Positions 9,470 to 20,496 of a DNA stretch of 64,000 bases are shown here, in pieces; within the stretch, counting starts at the first letter, position 1; the number at the start of each line of letters is the position of its first letter. The DNA comes from Paraburkholderia fynbosensis (GTDB taxonomy: Bacteria; Pseudomonadota; Gammaproteobacteria; Burkholderiales; Burkholderiaceae). The notes beneath the pieces were generated by a model. It was not told the DNA's origin. It saw nothing but the letters and a program-made list of their open reading frames with translations, and did not search any database. Position numbers and translations under genes: made by a program. The stretch is taken from NCBI RefSeq assembly GCF_902859935.1, contig NZ_CADIKI010000023.1, positions 62,001 to 126,000 on the forward strand, given 5' to 3'.

Positions 9470-11707
9470 ATGTCTACTTTGCCCGACTCCGTGCTGTCCG
9501 TGATCGGACGGCCCCATGCGCGCGTCGAAGGTCCGCTGAAGGTCAGCGGCGGCGCAACCTATACATCCGATGTCGATCTGCCCGGCTTGCTGATTGCGGT
9601 GCCGGTGTGCAGCACGATCGCGAGCGGCCGGCTTACGTCGCTCGACGTCGCGGGCGCCGAGGCGATGCCAGACGTGCACGCGGTGCTGCATCGGGGCAAT
9701 ATCGGCCGCTTCTACCGGATCTCCGGCAATTCGATGGAGACCGGCTACGTCGACGAAGCGCGGCCGCCCTTCGAAGACGACATCATCCGCTACTACGGCC
9801 AGTACGTCGCGCTCGTGATCGCCGACACCTTCGAGGCCGCGAGCGCTGCAGCGGCGGCGATCGAGGCGCGCTACGAACTCACGCCGCATGACGTGCGCGA
9901 TGACCTCGAGCCCGACGACAAGCCCAAGGTCGAGAACGAGCGCGGCGATCCGGATTCCGCATTCGACACGGCGGCAGCGACCATCGATGCAACTTACGTC
10001 ACGCCGACCGAAACGCACAACCCGATCGAACTGCATGCGTCGATCGCGCAGTGGGACGGCGAAAACTATACGTTCTACGAGACGACGCAGTCCATTTCGA
10101 TTCACCTCGGCACGCTCTCGCAGATGCTCGGCGTGCCAAAGGAAAAGATCCGCGTGATCTCGCGCTACCTGGGATCCGGCTTCGGCGGAAAGCTATGGGT
10201 GTGGCCGCACACGCTGCTGGCGGCAGCCGCGACGCGTCAGACAGGTCGCCCGGTGAAGCTGGTCGTGAGCCGCAAGATGATGTTCCAGAACGTCGGCCAT
10301 CGTCCGGTCACGCAGCAGCGCGTGCGCCTTTCGGCCGAACGCGACGGCAAGCTCACGTCGTTGCGGCACGACTACGTCAATCACACGGCCATCGCCGACG
10401 AATACCAGGAAAGCTGCGGCGAAGTCACGCCGGTCATCTATAGCACGCCGAACCTGCGCGTGACCGCGGGCCTCGCGCGCCGCAACGTCGGCTCGCCTAC
10501 GGCAATGCGTGGCCCCGGCGCCGTGCCTGGGCTATACGCCATCGAATCGGCGATGAACGAACTGGCGCGCGAGCTCAATCTCGATCCTGTCGAGCTGAGG
10601 CTGCGCAACGAACCGCACGCCGACGAAAGCACCGGGTTGCCGTTCTCGTCGCGGCATCTCGTCGAGTGTTTCCGCACTGGCGCTGAGCGGTTCGGCTGGT
10701 CGCAGCGTAAGCCGGGCATCGGATCGATGCAGCGTGACGGCCTGACGCTAGGCTGGGGCGTCGGCGCCTGCGTCTGGCCGGGCGTGCGCTTTTCCGCTGC
10801 GGCCAACGTCGATCTTCGGGAGGACGGCAGCGCCCGGGTGGTGTGCGGCACCCAGGACATCGGCACCGGCACGTACACGGTGCTCGCGCAACTGGTCGCG
10901 GAAGAGACCGGCATTCCACTCGAGCGCATCGAGGTCGGTCTAGGCGATTCGATGTTGCCATCGGGACCGGTTTCGGGTGGTAGTGCGGTGACGGCATCGG
11001 TGGTCCCAGCGGTGTTCGACGCGGTGCGTTCGGCAATCAAGCTGTTGCTATCGCGCGCCGCGGCAGTCGACGGTTCGCCATTCAAAGGCGCGGCAGAAGA
11101 TACGCTCGCGTTCAGCGCGGGACGTGTGCATCGGAAGGAAGATGCTCCTGAGCGCGGCGTGCCGTTCGTCCAGATTCTCGAAGCAGCGAAAATGCGCGCG
11201 GCGTCGGGTAGCGGCAGCGCCACGGGCGGCTTCGACGATCCGCTGAAAAAGCGCTTCTCCATTTATTCCTACGGCGCGCACTTCGCCGAGGTCACGTGGC
11301 AGCCGGAGATCGCGCGGTTACGCGTGAGCCGCGTCGTCACGGTGATCGATGGAGGACGCATCGTCAATCCGCGCGCAGCCCGCAATCAGATCGAAGGCGC
11401 AGTCGTGATGGGCGTCGGGATGGCCCTGTTCGAGCACACGATGTACGACGCTCGGACGGGCGCACCGATCAATAGCAACCTGGCCGACTACATCATCGCG
11501 TCGAATGCGGATACGCCCGAACTCGACGTGACCTTTCTCGATCATCCGGACACCGTGTTCAATGAACTCGGCGTCCGCGGCATTGCGGAAATCGGTCTTG
11601 CGGGCATCGCGGCCGCGATTACCGATGCAACTCATCATGCGACGGGTGTGCGCGTGCGCAAGTTGCCGATCATGATCGAAGATCTGCTCGCGGCGGAAAG
11701 TGCTTGA
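9470..11707 (+). CDS. paoC: Molybdenum cofactor-binding subunit of the PaoABC-type aldehyde oxidoreductase
   Basis: At 745 residues it matches the family length. The N-terminal hammerhead domain starts with VIGRPHARVEGPLKVSGGATYTSD shortened here to its key residues (GRPxxRVEGxxKVxG). Cofactor-binding segments include GSGFGGKLW, RGPGAVPGLYAIE and the QDIGTGTYTVLAQ loop. The catalytic glutamate is most likely Glu707 in GIAEIGLAG near the C-terminus. PaoC-type subunits bind molybdopterin cytosine dinucleotide and oxidise aromatic and other aldehydes to acids, a detoxification role in E. coli. The start has AAGAGGAA as ribosome-binding site, 24 bp after the upstream gene. The substrate is not readable; no transporter or regulator is directly linked. 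Confidence 0.92.
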   Translation: MSTLPDSVLSVIGRPHARVEGPLKVSGGATYTSDVDLPGLLIAVPVCSTIASGRLTSLDVAGAEAMPDVHAVLHRGNIGRFYRISGNSMETGYVDEARPPFEDDIIRYYGQYVALVIADTFEAASAAAAAIEARYELTPHDVRDDLEPDDKPKVENERGDPDSAFDTAAATIDATYVTPTETHNPIELHASIAQWDGENYTFYETTQSISIHLGTLSQMLGVPKEKIRVISRYLGSGFGGKLWVWPHTLLAAAATRQTGRPVKLVVSRKMMFQNVGHRPVTQQRVRLSAERDGKLTSLRHDYVNHTAIADEYQESCGEVTPVIYSTPNLRVTAGLARRNVGSPTAMRGPGAVPGLYAIESAMNELARELNLDPVELRLRNEPHADESTGLPFSSRHLVECFRTGAERFGWSQRKPGIGSMQRDGLTLGWGVGACVWPGVRFSAAANVDLREDGSARVVCGTQDIGTGTYTVLAQLVAEETGIPLERIEVGLGDSMLPSGPVSGGSAVTASVVPAVFDAVRSAIKLLLSRAAAVDGSPFKGAAEDTLAFSAGRVHRKEDAPERGVPFVQILEAAKMRAASGSGSATGGFDDPLKKRFSIYSYGAHFAEVTWQPEIARLRVSRVVTVIDGGRIVNPRAARNQIEGAVVMGVGMALFEHTMYDARTGAPINSNLADYIIASNADTPELDVTFLDHPDTVFNELGVRGIAEIGLAGIAAAITDATHHATGVRVRKLPIMIEDLLAAESA

Positions 11708-11779
11708 GGCAGTCGGTCATGGAAGTCTCCAGAGAACGATCGACGACCAGGAACTATACTGGGGCACCTGGAGGCTTCA

Positions 11780-12583
11780 ATGACCGATCAAGACAAACTG
11801 CATCCGCTACGTCCGTTTCTGAAGAATTGGGTTTGGGAGCATGGCCACATCGGCACTCGCTATCTGGATTGCGTTGATGGTCAGCTCAAGTTTGATGAAG
11901 GCAAGAAATCGCGGTTCGCAGCCGAAAAATATATCTACGTGTCGCTTGATAAGGACGTTGCAGACGATGCATCCGTGGACGGTCCCGCTATCCAGGAGGC
12001 GGGACTCGCGCGGTTTTTGCGGGCTGCGCAGTTGGGCAAGCCAGAGGAGGCCGGCTCTGTCGCGGAGGTTCAGCGCGCGGTGCAGGACTGCGTGGAACTC
12101 GGGCTGTTCAGCGCATATCAATCGCAAGCTCGGGAAGCGTTGGCCCGCTACCAGCAGGAGCCAATGTTCGACGACGAAATCCGCGCGGCGGTTGTCGACG
12201 ACATCCGGCGTATTTACTCCGGTATGCGGGACCAGCTGGCGTTGTACGATTTCAGTGTGCTGTATGGGTTGTCCATGCCGCTGTTTATCAGCGATACGCC
12301 GTTCATCGACTGGCGAGCAGGCGCGAGTCCGGCACTTCCGTTCGTATCGCTGCCACTGGGGCCTTACTGCCTGCTGGTAGGCGCGCCGTCGGGCAGGAGT
12401 AGTCGAGTTGGTCCGGTGGTTTGGAAGGCTGCCAGCGCAATGGGCCCGCTGAAGGACCACAATCGGCTTATCGCGGAGCACGCGCGTTTGTGGCTCGTGG
12501 CGACCACTGACGATCAACTCGTTGCGGTACAAAGCCGCCTTGCTGTGACAGCGGACGCGAAGAGACAGGGCGCGAAGCCTTGA
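11780..12583 (+). CDS. Uncharacterised protein resembling DUF4238
   Basis: The 267-residue soluble protein has no signal peptide or membrane segment. The overall pattern (an aromatic and basic start with HPLRPFLKNWVWEHG, a middle with many acidic helices, then FISDTPFIDW followed by LPLGPYCLLVGAP) resembles DUF4238 proteins, whose conserved block combines a SDTPF-like motif with a later PLS/PLG segment. The match is from memory and approximate. The function of that family is unknown. The start at 11780 follows CTGGAGGC, an acceptable ribosome-binding site. It stands in the junction between the molybdoenzyme operon and the MFS relic and could be part of the mobile patchwork that follows. Confidence 0.6.
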   Translation: MTDQDKLHPLRPFLKNWVWEHGHIGTRYLDCVDGQLKFDEGKKSRFAAEKYIYVSLDKDVADDASVDGPAIQEAGLARFLRAAQLGKPEEAGSVAEVQRAVQDCVELGLFSAYQSQAREALARYQQEPMFDDEIRAAVVDDIRRIYSGMRDQLALYDFSVLYGLSMPLFISDTPFIDWRAGASPALPFVSLPLGPYCLLVGAPSGRSSRVGPVVWKAASAMGPLKDHNRLIAEHARLWLVATTDDQLVAVQSRLAVTADAKRQGAKP

Positions 12584-12628
12584 CGGACATGCGCGAAGTG
12601 CGGTCTGAAACGGGTAATTTGATCTTCT

Positions 12629-13006
12629 CTCGGTTTTTCGCCTTCCACAGGTCCCAAGTTGCGCAGCGGCATTCTTGAGCTGACCGCGCGGGTCGGCTCC
12701 ATCACTGCCCAGCAGACGATGCTGCTTGCAGTCAGCCGGCACATGTATGACCCGACCTCCAGTGCATGGGATCTCGGCCTTGTCGGGCTCTTTCAGTTCA
12801 TGCCCGGGCTTGCCACGACCTCCGTCGCAGGGCACTGCGCCGATCGCATGCATCGTGGCCGGATTGTCGCAGCCCGTCTTGCGGCCCACTCCGTCACCGC
12901 CGCATTGCTCGTCGTAGCGGCCACGACGCTCATCCTCCGCGCTGTCCGGCCATTCCAGATGTCGGGGCAGCAGGCGCTGTTGCCGATGCTCGTTCGCAGA
13001 CAATGT
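12629..13006 (+). pseudogene. Relic of an MFS transporter (EntS/DHA3-like N-terminal part)
   Basis: The segment 12659-13006 encodes a recognisable N-terminal MFS piece: SAWDLGLVGLFQFMPG, then AGHCADRMHRGRIVAA (motif A region) and RAVRPFQMSGQQALLPMLV. About the first 30 residues are in another frame (RFFAFHRSQ near 12629), which points to a frameshift, and the similarity stops abruptly at about 13006, leaving roughly a quarter of a 400-residue transporter. There is no credible start codon. It is a dead remnant left by deletion next to katG. Confidence 0.7.
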
Positions 13007-13480
13007 GACGGTCGGCCGGTGACCTACGTTTGCTCGAACTGGAAAAGCGTTTTCGGGGAAATTTCGGAGTGCAATGCTGATTGGCAAATTTCTTTCTCTG
13101 CTGTTCTGTGGAAGGAGTGGGAGGAAATTCTTGAGCGAGGCGAGATTGAGCGTTGAAGTCAGTTGTCGCGTACGGGTCGCACTACGAATACGACAATGCA
13201 CGGTTCTCGACGCGATCGGCACCGAGGGGCGCAACGTCTTCGGCGGGTTGATGTTTTGCGGCGCCACGCGCGTGACACATTCGTGAATTCAAATGGGCTC
13301 AATGCCAATGACGACTCGCGGGCACAACATAGGTTGCGCATCGGCGACGATTCACACCGCCACGCGCGCCCGTGCCCGCAGTTCAGAAAACGTCAGCCTG
13401 TGTCCATGCACTTCAGTGCAGAACCTGACACGCTGCAGCGTCAGTTCAATGCCGATTGCCAGACCGCGTGCCCCAACCGC
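13007..13480. other. Unassigned stretch between the MFS relic and the katG control region
   Basis: About 470 bp with several short open frames on both strands, none recognisable. The composition is irregular compared with real genes here, which fits decayed or spliced DNA. Confidence 0.35.
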
Positions 13481-13535
13481 GATTGGCGGTTTCTAACATG
13501 CCGATCAACTTTATCTAACGCGCCGATCAACTTTA
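13481..13535. promoter_or_regulatory. OxyR-like 11-bp periodic site upstream of katG
   Basis: A 22-bp unit (TCTAAC-NN-GCCGATCAACTTTA) occurs twice in tandem (13492-13513 and 13514-13535), with only two differences. Preceded by GATT at 13481, it makes tetramers at an exact 11-bp period: ATTG-N7-CTAA-N7-ATCA-N7-CTAA-N7-ATCA, beginning at 13482. OxyR consensus is four ATAG/CTAT tetramers separated by seven bases, and the first four here match 11 of 16 positions. CGATTGGCGGTT flanks the array on both sides (13480-13491 and 13538-13549). The site lies 116-170 bp before katG. Confidence 0.5.
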
Positions 13536-13650
13536 ACGATTGGCGGTTGCCACAATCCTCTACATTATTCCCTTATCACCTGTGCGCTACCGAGGTCTGG
13601 GTGATAGACCGACGAAAGAGCATAATTTGTAGACCTTCAGGAGGATATCC

Positions 13651-15921
<2,271 letters not shown>

Positions 15922-15988
15922 AGCACCACGCTCCCGCCGGTGATGTTTGGTAGGGGCGTGAGATCGAGTTGCTTGCTGTTGTCAAAGC

Positions 15989-16014
15989 TGCGCCGCGGGG
16001 TGATCCGCGGCGCA
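15989..16014 (+). terminator. Hairpin terminator candidate after katG
   Basis: A perfect 10-bp inverted repeat TGCGCCGCGG / CCGCGGCGCA with a 6-base loop (15989-16014) is followed by AAATTTATT, a weak T tract. The position after katG fits a terminator. Confidence 0.55.
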
Positions 16015-16276
16015 AAATTTATTGTGGTGTGGCATGTTGCGAACGTTAGAGTGGCGCGCTGTTCACTTGCGTGAATACGGTTGCATCTATCACCTGCGCT
16101 GACGCCACCATTTGCGTTGTTCATGCTCCATAAGCAGGAGCGCCGCGAATACGCCAATCGTCCGATGCCGACGTGTCTTGCATTGTCGCATTGCTTTGCT
16201 CCGTGCCACAGACTGTCCTGATTTCGGTCGGCAACCTGCCTCGCCAGGAAATATTGCCGACTACATCGGTAAGAAG

Positions 16277-17056
16277 TCAGTCTTGTCGCTGCAGACCTTC
16301 GCTGGCGGCCGCAGACAACCCCAGCTTGTCGTGGAGCAGCCTCTGCATACGTTGGAGCGAAAAGAGGTGCAGATAAGCTCGGGACAGCCAGCCGTTTCGG
16401 TGCCATTCCATCACAGTCTCCTCTCCAAGTTGGGCGAGTCTGCCTTCGTTGATCCCCAAAAAGCCCGACACGTTCCAGCTTTTCTTATCCGCTTGCGTGA
16501 ACGTGGCTGTCAACGGATCAAGTAGTTTGAGTTCAACCAGACGCTTGCAAAAAGCGCTAGTCCTTTCGAGGTCAGCTTGGTACTCGCGCAGAAACGTTTC
16601 AACCTTCTGCCACTCCTGAGTTGCCTTGCCATCGTCGTCGAGAAGTCGCCGATAGCCGTCTCTCGCTTCACCGATGACATAGTCTTTCTCGACACACACC
16701 AGCAGATTAGGATCGGTCTGTTCGCTCGCAGATACCTTTGCTATGCAGAATGGAAAACGCCGGATATAGGCTGGCTGGTACGCATCCGTCTTCCAACCCG
16801 AGGCGGTATAAAACAGGTTCTCGCCTGTAGCAAGACCCAGCATGGCAACCAGCCCAACGCGATCATGCAGCGAATCGTGCACAAATACCAGCGGGTAATG
16901 CGCTGACGCCGACACCATCTCGCCGATGCTCAGGGGCACGATGGCCGTATCCTTCACGAACGGTGGCACTTCTCCCTGGGCTGGAAAGCGCACGTAGTCG
17001 ATACGATTGAGTGCCTTGACATCCCGGTAACCAAAAGGAGGGCTAATATCCATCAT
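16277..17056 (-). CDS. SapC-family protein
   Basis: The 259-residue protein shows the SapC family pattern: an early VPLSIGEMVSASAHYPLVFV segment, then VGLVAMLGLATGENLFY, and AYIRRFPFCIAKV followed by an acidic ligand-like region. The name comes from a Campylobacter S-layer-associated protein, but the function in proteobacteria is unknown. No signal peptide or membrane segment is seen. The start at 17056 (MMDISPPFGYRDV) is followed by a second ATG one codon later. It stands alone, convergent to katG and separated by 900 bp from the response regulator. In other bacteria SapC genes often neighbour TonB receptors or tryptophan halogenases; none is here. Confidence 0.8.
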   Translation of the reverse strand: MMDISPPFGYRDVKALNRIDYVRFPAQGEVPPFVKDTAIVPLSIGEMVSASAHYPLVFVHDSLHDRVGLVAMLGLATGENLFYTASGWKTDAYQPAYIRRFPFCIAKVSASEQTDPNLLVCVEKDYVIGEARDGYRRLLDDDGKATQEWQKVETFLREYQADLERTSAFCKRLVELKLLDPLTATFTQADKKSWNVSGFLGINEGRLAQLGEETVMEWHRNGWLSRAYLHLFSLQRMQRLLHDKLGLSAAASEGLQRQD

Positions 17057-17986
17057 TAAACTCCGTCAATACGAGCATGAATTTTGCGGACAGACATCAA
17101 GGACCGTGCCGCGCAGCTACAACCACCACCGGGTTTCACGCCGAGAGAAGAAACTGGTATTGAACCGTGCGCCAGCGTTCTCGCCATGACTTACCTTCTA
17201 CGAAATTTCATTATTTCGTTTTCCGAAATAAACTGCGCGCGCGGATCATTTGTTGTTCATATCGTACCTCCCATGTCTTCATGGAAAAAGTTGCTGCGCA
17301 ACGGACCCAGCGTTCGGAAGATCGATCGCGAAGGCCCGGTAAACGCGCTACATACCATCGCCCACGCCAACGCTCAATCGAGCGGATAGTACCGGCGCTT
17401 TGCGATATTTTCCAAACCAGCGACCCAGTTCCTGCGTTCAATGCTCCTCTTCACGATACGGCTTACCCTTTGTCTGCGGCTCGATCTTACCTTGCGATTG
17501 TTAGCGCGACAAACCCCCCAATCAAATGGCTAGCGTCCTCCCCGACTGGGGGGCTTATTAATGTTTGACACTTAGTACTCTCCATCTACGACGTCACGCA
17601 ACGGCTTGCGGCGGGGTCGAGCGTGAAGATCAACGGTGGGATTTGCGTCTGGAAACTCTCGGAGATTGACTTGCTGAGACAAGGGATGTGGCGAAGACCT
17701 AGGCTAGCGATTGGAAGGCGTGAGTGGCGCGAGTTCGGTCGCCGGCTATGGCGCGGAGCTGGCTCTGATAGGCCGAAAGATCGGTGCTTTTGGGTAGGGG
17801 CCGGCGCAGAAATACGTTGGTGTTTTCGCAGGCGTCGTATTGCCATGGGCTGGATAGGTAGCGGAAATACCTCTTCACGCCGGTTGCGGCAATGAACTCT
17901 TTGTACCGCTATGTTTGAGTGTCATGGTCATAATCAGTTGCGCGGAGAATTTTCGTCATAACCTTGGTTCCAGGAAGGAGAAGATT
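17057..17986. other. 930-bp intergenic stretch, no recognised gene
   Basis: No open frame resembles a known protein. An imperfect hairpin (CCCCCCAATC at about 17514-17523 and GACTGGGGGG at about 17544-17553) is the only structure noticed; it has no T tract. The stretch is less GC-rich than the surrounding genes and may be decayed DNA. Confidence 0.35.
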
Positions 17987-18874
17987 ATGAGTATCCTGCT
18001 GGTAGACGACGAGCCGGCACGAGTCGACGTAATCGAAAGAGTACCTCATTCGCTCGGAAAGGATGTAATTCAGGTAAGCCGTGGAGAAAATGCAGTTAAA
18101 TTTTTGGAATCCGAACCAATTGACCTGGTCATGCTTGACTGGCAATTGTCAGGTATGAAAGCATTGGATGTATTGCGTCGGATACGTTCGCATTTTGGAA
18201 ACGAACTGCCGGTTCTGTTTATGACGAGCCAGCTTTTCGAGGTCGACATTGTCCATGCGCTCGAAGCAGGAGCTAATGATTATGTATTAAAGCCATTCAG
18301 TCCGGCCGAACTCGGTACGGGAGTGAGCGCGCTTCTGCTTGAGGCCCAGCGAAACGCAGTGGCCTCACATTCGAAAACTATCGGCGCGTACAGTCTGGAC
18401 GTCGCTCAGCGCAGAATTTCTTTCGAAGGCAAAGCCGTCAAGCTGACGGAAAAAGAATTCGACATCATAGCCTACCTTTTTAACAATGTGGGTCGAATCG
18501 TTTCACGAGATCTCCTGGTGAAGTTGGCGTGGGGTAGAGAGCTGGATAGCTCATCTCGCACGGTAGACACGCATATCTACCGCCTTCGCCGCAAACTGTT
18601 ACTGAGTCCGGAAAACGGCATACGTCTAACTGCGATTTATACCCATGGGTACCGCCTGGATAATATTGGAAAGCCTGCTACGGTGGCAAGGTCAGATAGA
18701 GCGAATGATCGTGTAGCTCAATGTATCTCAACCGCCTCTCCGAATCGAGTCTTCTCCGCGTCGGCTCCCGGTGGACAACACCCGCGTGGTCTCCGGTTGG
18801 CATCGATGTCGAGCAAACACAATGCGGAGCCAACATATAAGAACAGGTGCTCTACTCCCTCGTATCGGCTTTAA
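17987..18874 (+). CDS. OmpR/PhoB-family response regulator, orphan
   Basis: The receiver domain (residues 1-118) has the acidic pair in VDDEP, the phospho-acceptor Asp51 in MLDWQL, Thr80 in FMTS and Lys102 in LKPF. A winged-helix DNA-binding domain covers about residues 130-228 (LTEKEFDIIAYLF, VDTHIYRLRRKL, YTHGYRL). The last 65 residues are a low-complexity tail without similarity and may be read-through after a lost stop. ATG 17987 follows GGAAGGAG. No histidine kinase is adjacent. The paralogous receiver at 20002-19427 shares DWQL, ALEAGA-DYV and KPF blocks at identical residue numbers. The tail overlaps the facing gene fragment by 23 bp. Confidence 0.88.
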   Translation: MSILLVDDEPARVDVIERVPHSLGKDVIQVSRGENAVKFLESEPIDLVMLDWQLSGMKALDVLRRIRSHFGNELPVLFMTSQLFEVDIVHALEAGANDYVLKPFSPAELGTGVSALLLEAQRNAVASHSKTIGAYSLDVAQRRISFEGKAVKLTEKEFDIIAYLFNNVGRIVSRDLLVKLAWGRELDSSSRTVDTHIYRLRRKLLLSPENGIRLTAIYTHGYRLDNIGKPATVARSDRANDRVAQCISTASPNRVFSASAPGGQHPRGLRLASMSSKHNAEPTYKNRCSTPSYRL

Positions 18875-19609
18875 CGCGGATGATCAGTTCACCACGCTCA
18901 AGTCTGCGGGCGTACCTAGCCGGCAAATTCCCACGCACTGCGCCACCGGTCACGATGGCAGGATAACGGCAAATGAATGGCGCATTCTCCGGAGACGCGG
19001 CAACGAGTTCCCAATGAACGGGCGTGCCATCTGCCAAATCGGTCAGAACATCGAAGAACGGCGATCCTTCCGAGTAGCCAACGTGCGAATCCGTTGGCAC
19101 GGCTTCACTCGGAAATGGCCGGGCATCCATGAAGCCGAACACCGAATCGTGCTGTAGCAGACTCTGGTGAGCGTACGGCCAGACGAACTCGCGCAGAAAG
19201 TATTGGTCGGCGAAATGCGTTGACTGGAGCGGCCGCGACATAAAGCGTTCGGCCAGCTGTTGCATCGGTGGCAATGCGCCGGCGCTGACGCCCCACATGC
19301 CGGCGAGCAACAGCTCGGTATGAGTTGCATTGTCGCGCATGTGATGAAAGTGCATGCCGCTCGCAACCCATTCCGCGACGGCTTCGGCTTCTCGTTCGCC
19401 GACGACAGAGTCAGCATCGCGGAAAATTACGCGGTGCAGGCAGGGCACATCGTAAGCGAAGAACCGCCATAGTTGGCCGGGCCAGCGGCTACGCGCCGCA
19501 TCGACTGACACGACCTCCGCGCCCGCCTTATGCAGCCGCTCGACGATGCCTGTCGGGACTGTTTCGTCGACGTAAAAACGGCAGATCCAGTGTGGATATA
19601 TGACCCAAC
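18852..19609 (-). pseudogene. C-terminal fragment of a glycosyltransferase-like protein
   Basis: Read from about 19609 downwards, the frame gives YPHWICRFYVDETVP, then WRFFAYDVPCLHRVIFRDADS with SEREAEAV-like continuation and HHMRDNATHTELLLAGMWG. This is the C-terminal region of a family of proteins that combine TPR repeats with a DxD-type (RDADS) nucleotide-sugar-transferase-like domain. The N-terminal part is missing: at 19600-19610 the frame is replaced by the receiver domain of a response regulator in another frame. Internal methionine 19511 could not give a complete domain. It is a gene fragment created by deletion or recombination, ending at a natural stop at 18852. Confidence 0.7.
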
Positions 19610-20002
19610 CGACACTGCCTTTGCTGTGTTCTCATTGCGTGTGGTCCGGTGCAATAATGCGCCAGCTCTGGCAGCTAACTCGTCCGCTCGAAACGGCTTG
19701 ACGACGTAGTCGTCCGCACCTGCTTCAAGCGCCTGCACAATGTCGGCCTCCGAGAGTCGGGCAGTAAGGAATAGCACCGCTTGTTCGCGGCCCAGATTGC
19801 CACGTATCCATTGGAGTACCTCGAGCCCAGTTGTTCCTCGTAATTGCCAGTCGAGCGTCACGAGATCGACTTCATTACTTCTGAGAAAGCGCATCGCGCT
19901 ATCGCCGCAGTTGACCTTACTTATTCTGTGCCCCGATTCCTGCATGGCATTCTCGACAGCGGCAGCTTGCGCAGTATTGTCTTCCACTAACAATATGTTC
20001 AT
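19427..20002 (-). pseudogene. Response regulator receiver domain, DNA-binding domain lost
   Basis: Residues 1-135 form a complete receiver domain: VEDNTAQ, Asp51 in TLDWQL, FLTARL with Thr80, and Lys102 in VKPF. Up to VGSY (about 19598) it aligns with the regulator at 17987-18874. There the DNA-binding domain should begin, but the reading frame runs into the glycosyltransferase-like fragment in the wrong frame and ends after 57 unrelated residues at 19427. It could still make a single-domain receiver, but the origin is a truncated OmpR-type gene. ATG 20002 is the start; a few bases upstream GAGG is visible on the minus strand. Confidence 0.75.
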
Positions 20003-20360
20003 ATATGACCTCTTTCATCCGAATCAGCAGATCGGCGAATGGAGAACCCGGCAGAAGAAATGGGAGGAGTGCGAAATTGGAACCTTGACCGTATCAATGG
20101 AGTAATTGGAAAGGCGCCAAAATCCCCGTGTAAACCTCATGCTGGGCACATGAAGGCCTGTGCCCTCGGCACTGTCGAGCCACATAACTTGCGAGGTTCG
20201 TAAAATCAAGATAGGCGCTGTCATGCGTCAAAACAGCCCCCCATATGAGGGGCGCTCCCACATCGAATGGGTTGGCAATTGTTCCGTCGAGTGCAGGGCC
20301 GGGAAAAGCATGGCGGCGGGGGCGACGCCAGCTCTGGTTGAATAGACGCTGTACAACCGG

Positions 20361-20469
20361 ATGAAGGCTACCGGCGGGAGCAGGCACGAAGCCGTGGGCC
20401 CGGAGCAGGCGGAACTGGCGCGGCTGCGTGCCGAAGTGGGCCGCCATCAAGATGGAGCGGGATATCTTA
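20361..20469 (+). mobile_element. IS3-family orfA transposase remnant
   Basis: The segment encodes VGPEQAELARLRAEV and, one frame over, IKMERDIL. Both pieces belong to the conserved C-terminal leucine-zipper block of IS3-family OrfA (pattern EQAELARLRAE-RLKMERDILKK). The frameshift and the absence of the rest of OrfA and of OrfB make this a scar of a lost insertion sequence. Confidence 0.6.
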
Positions 20470-20496
20470 TGCCGGCCCCGAACTGTTAGCCCGGCG

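Noticed and set aside
17514..17553. C/G-rich hairpin as a terminator or small RNA
   Set aside because: The arms have a mismatch, there is no T tract and no gene directly upstream; insufficient support.
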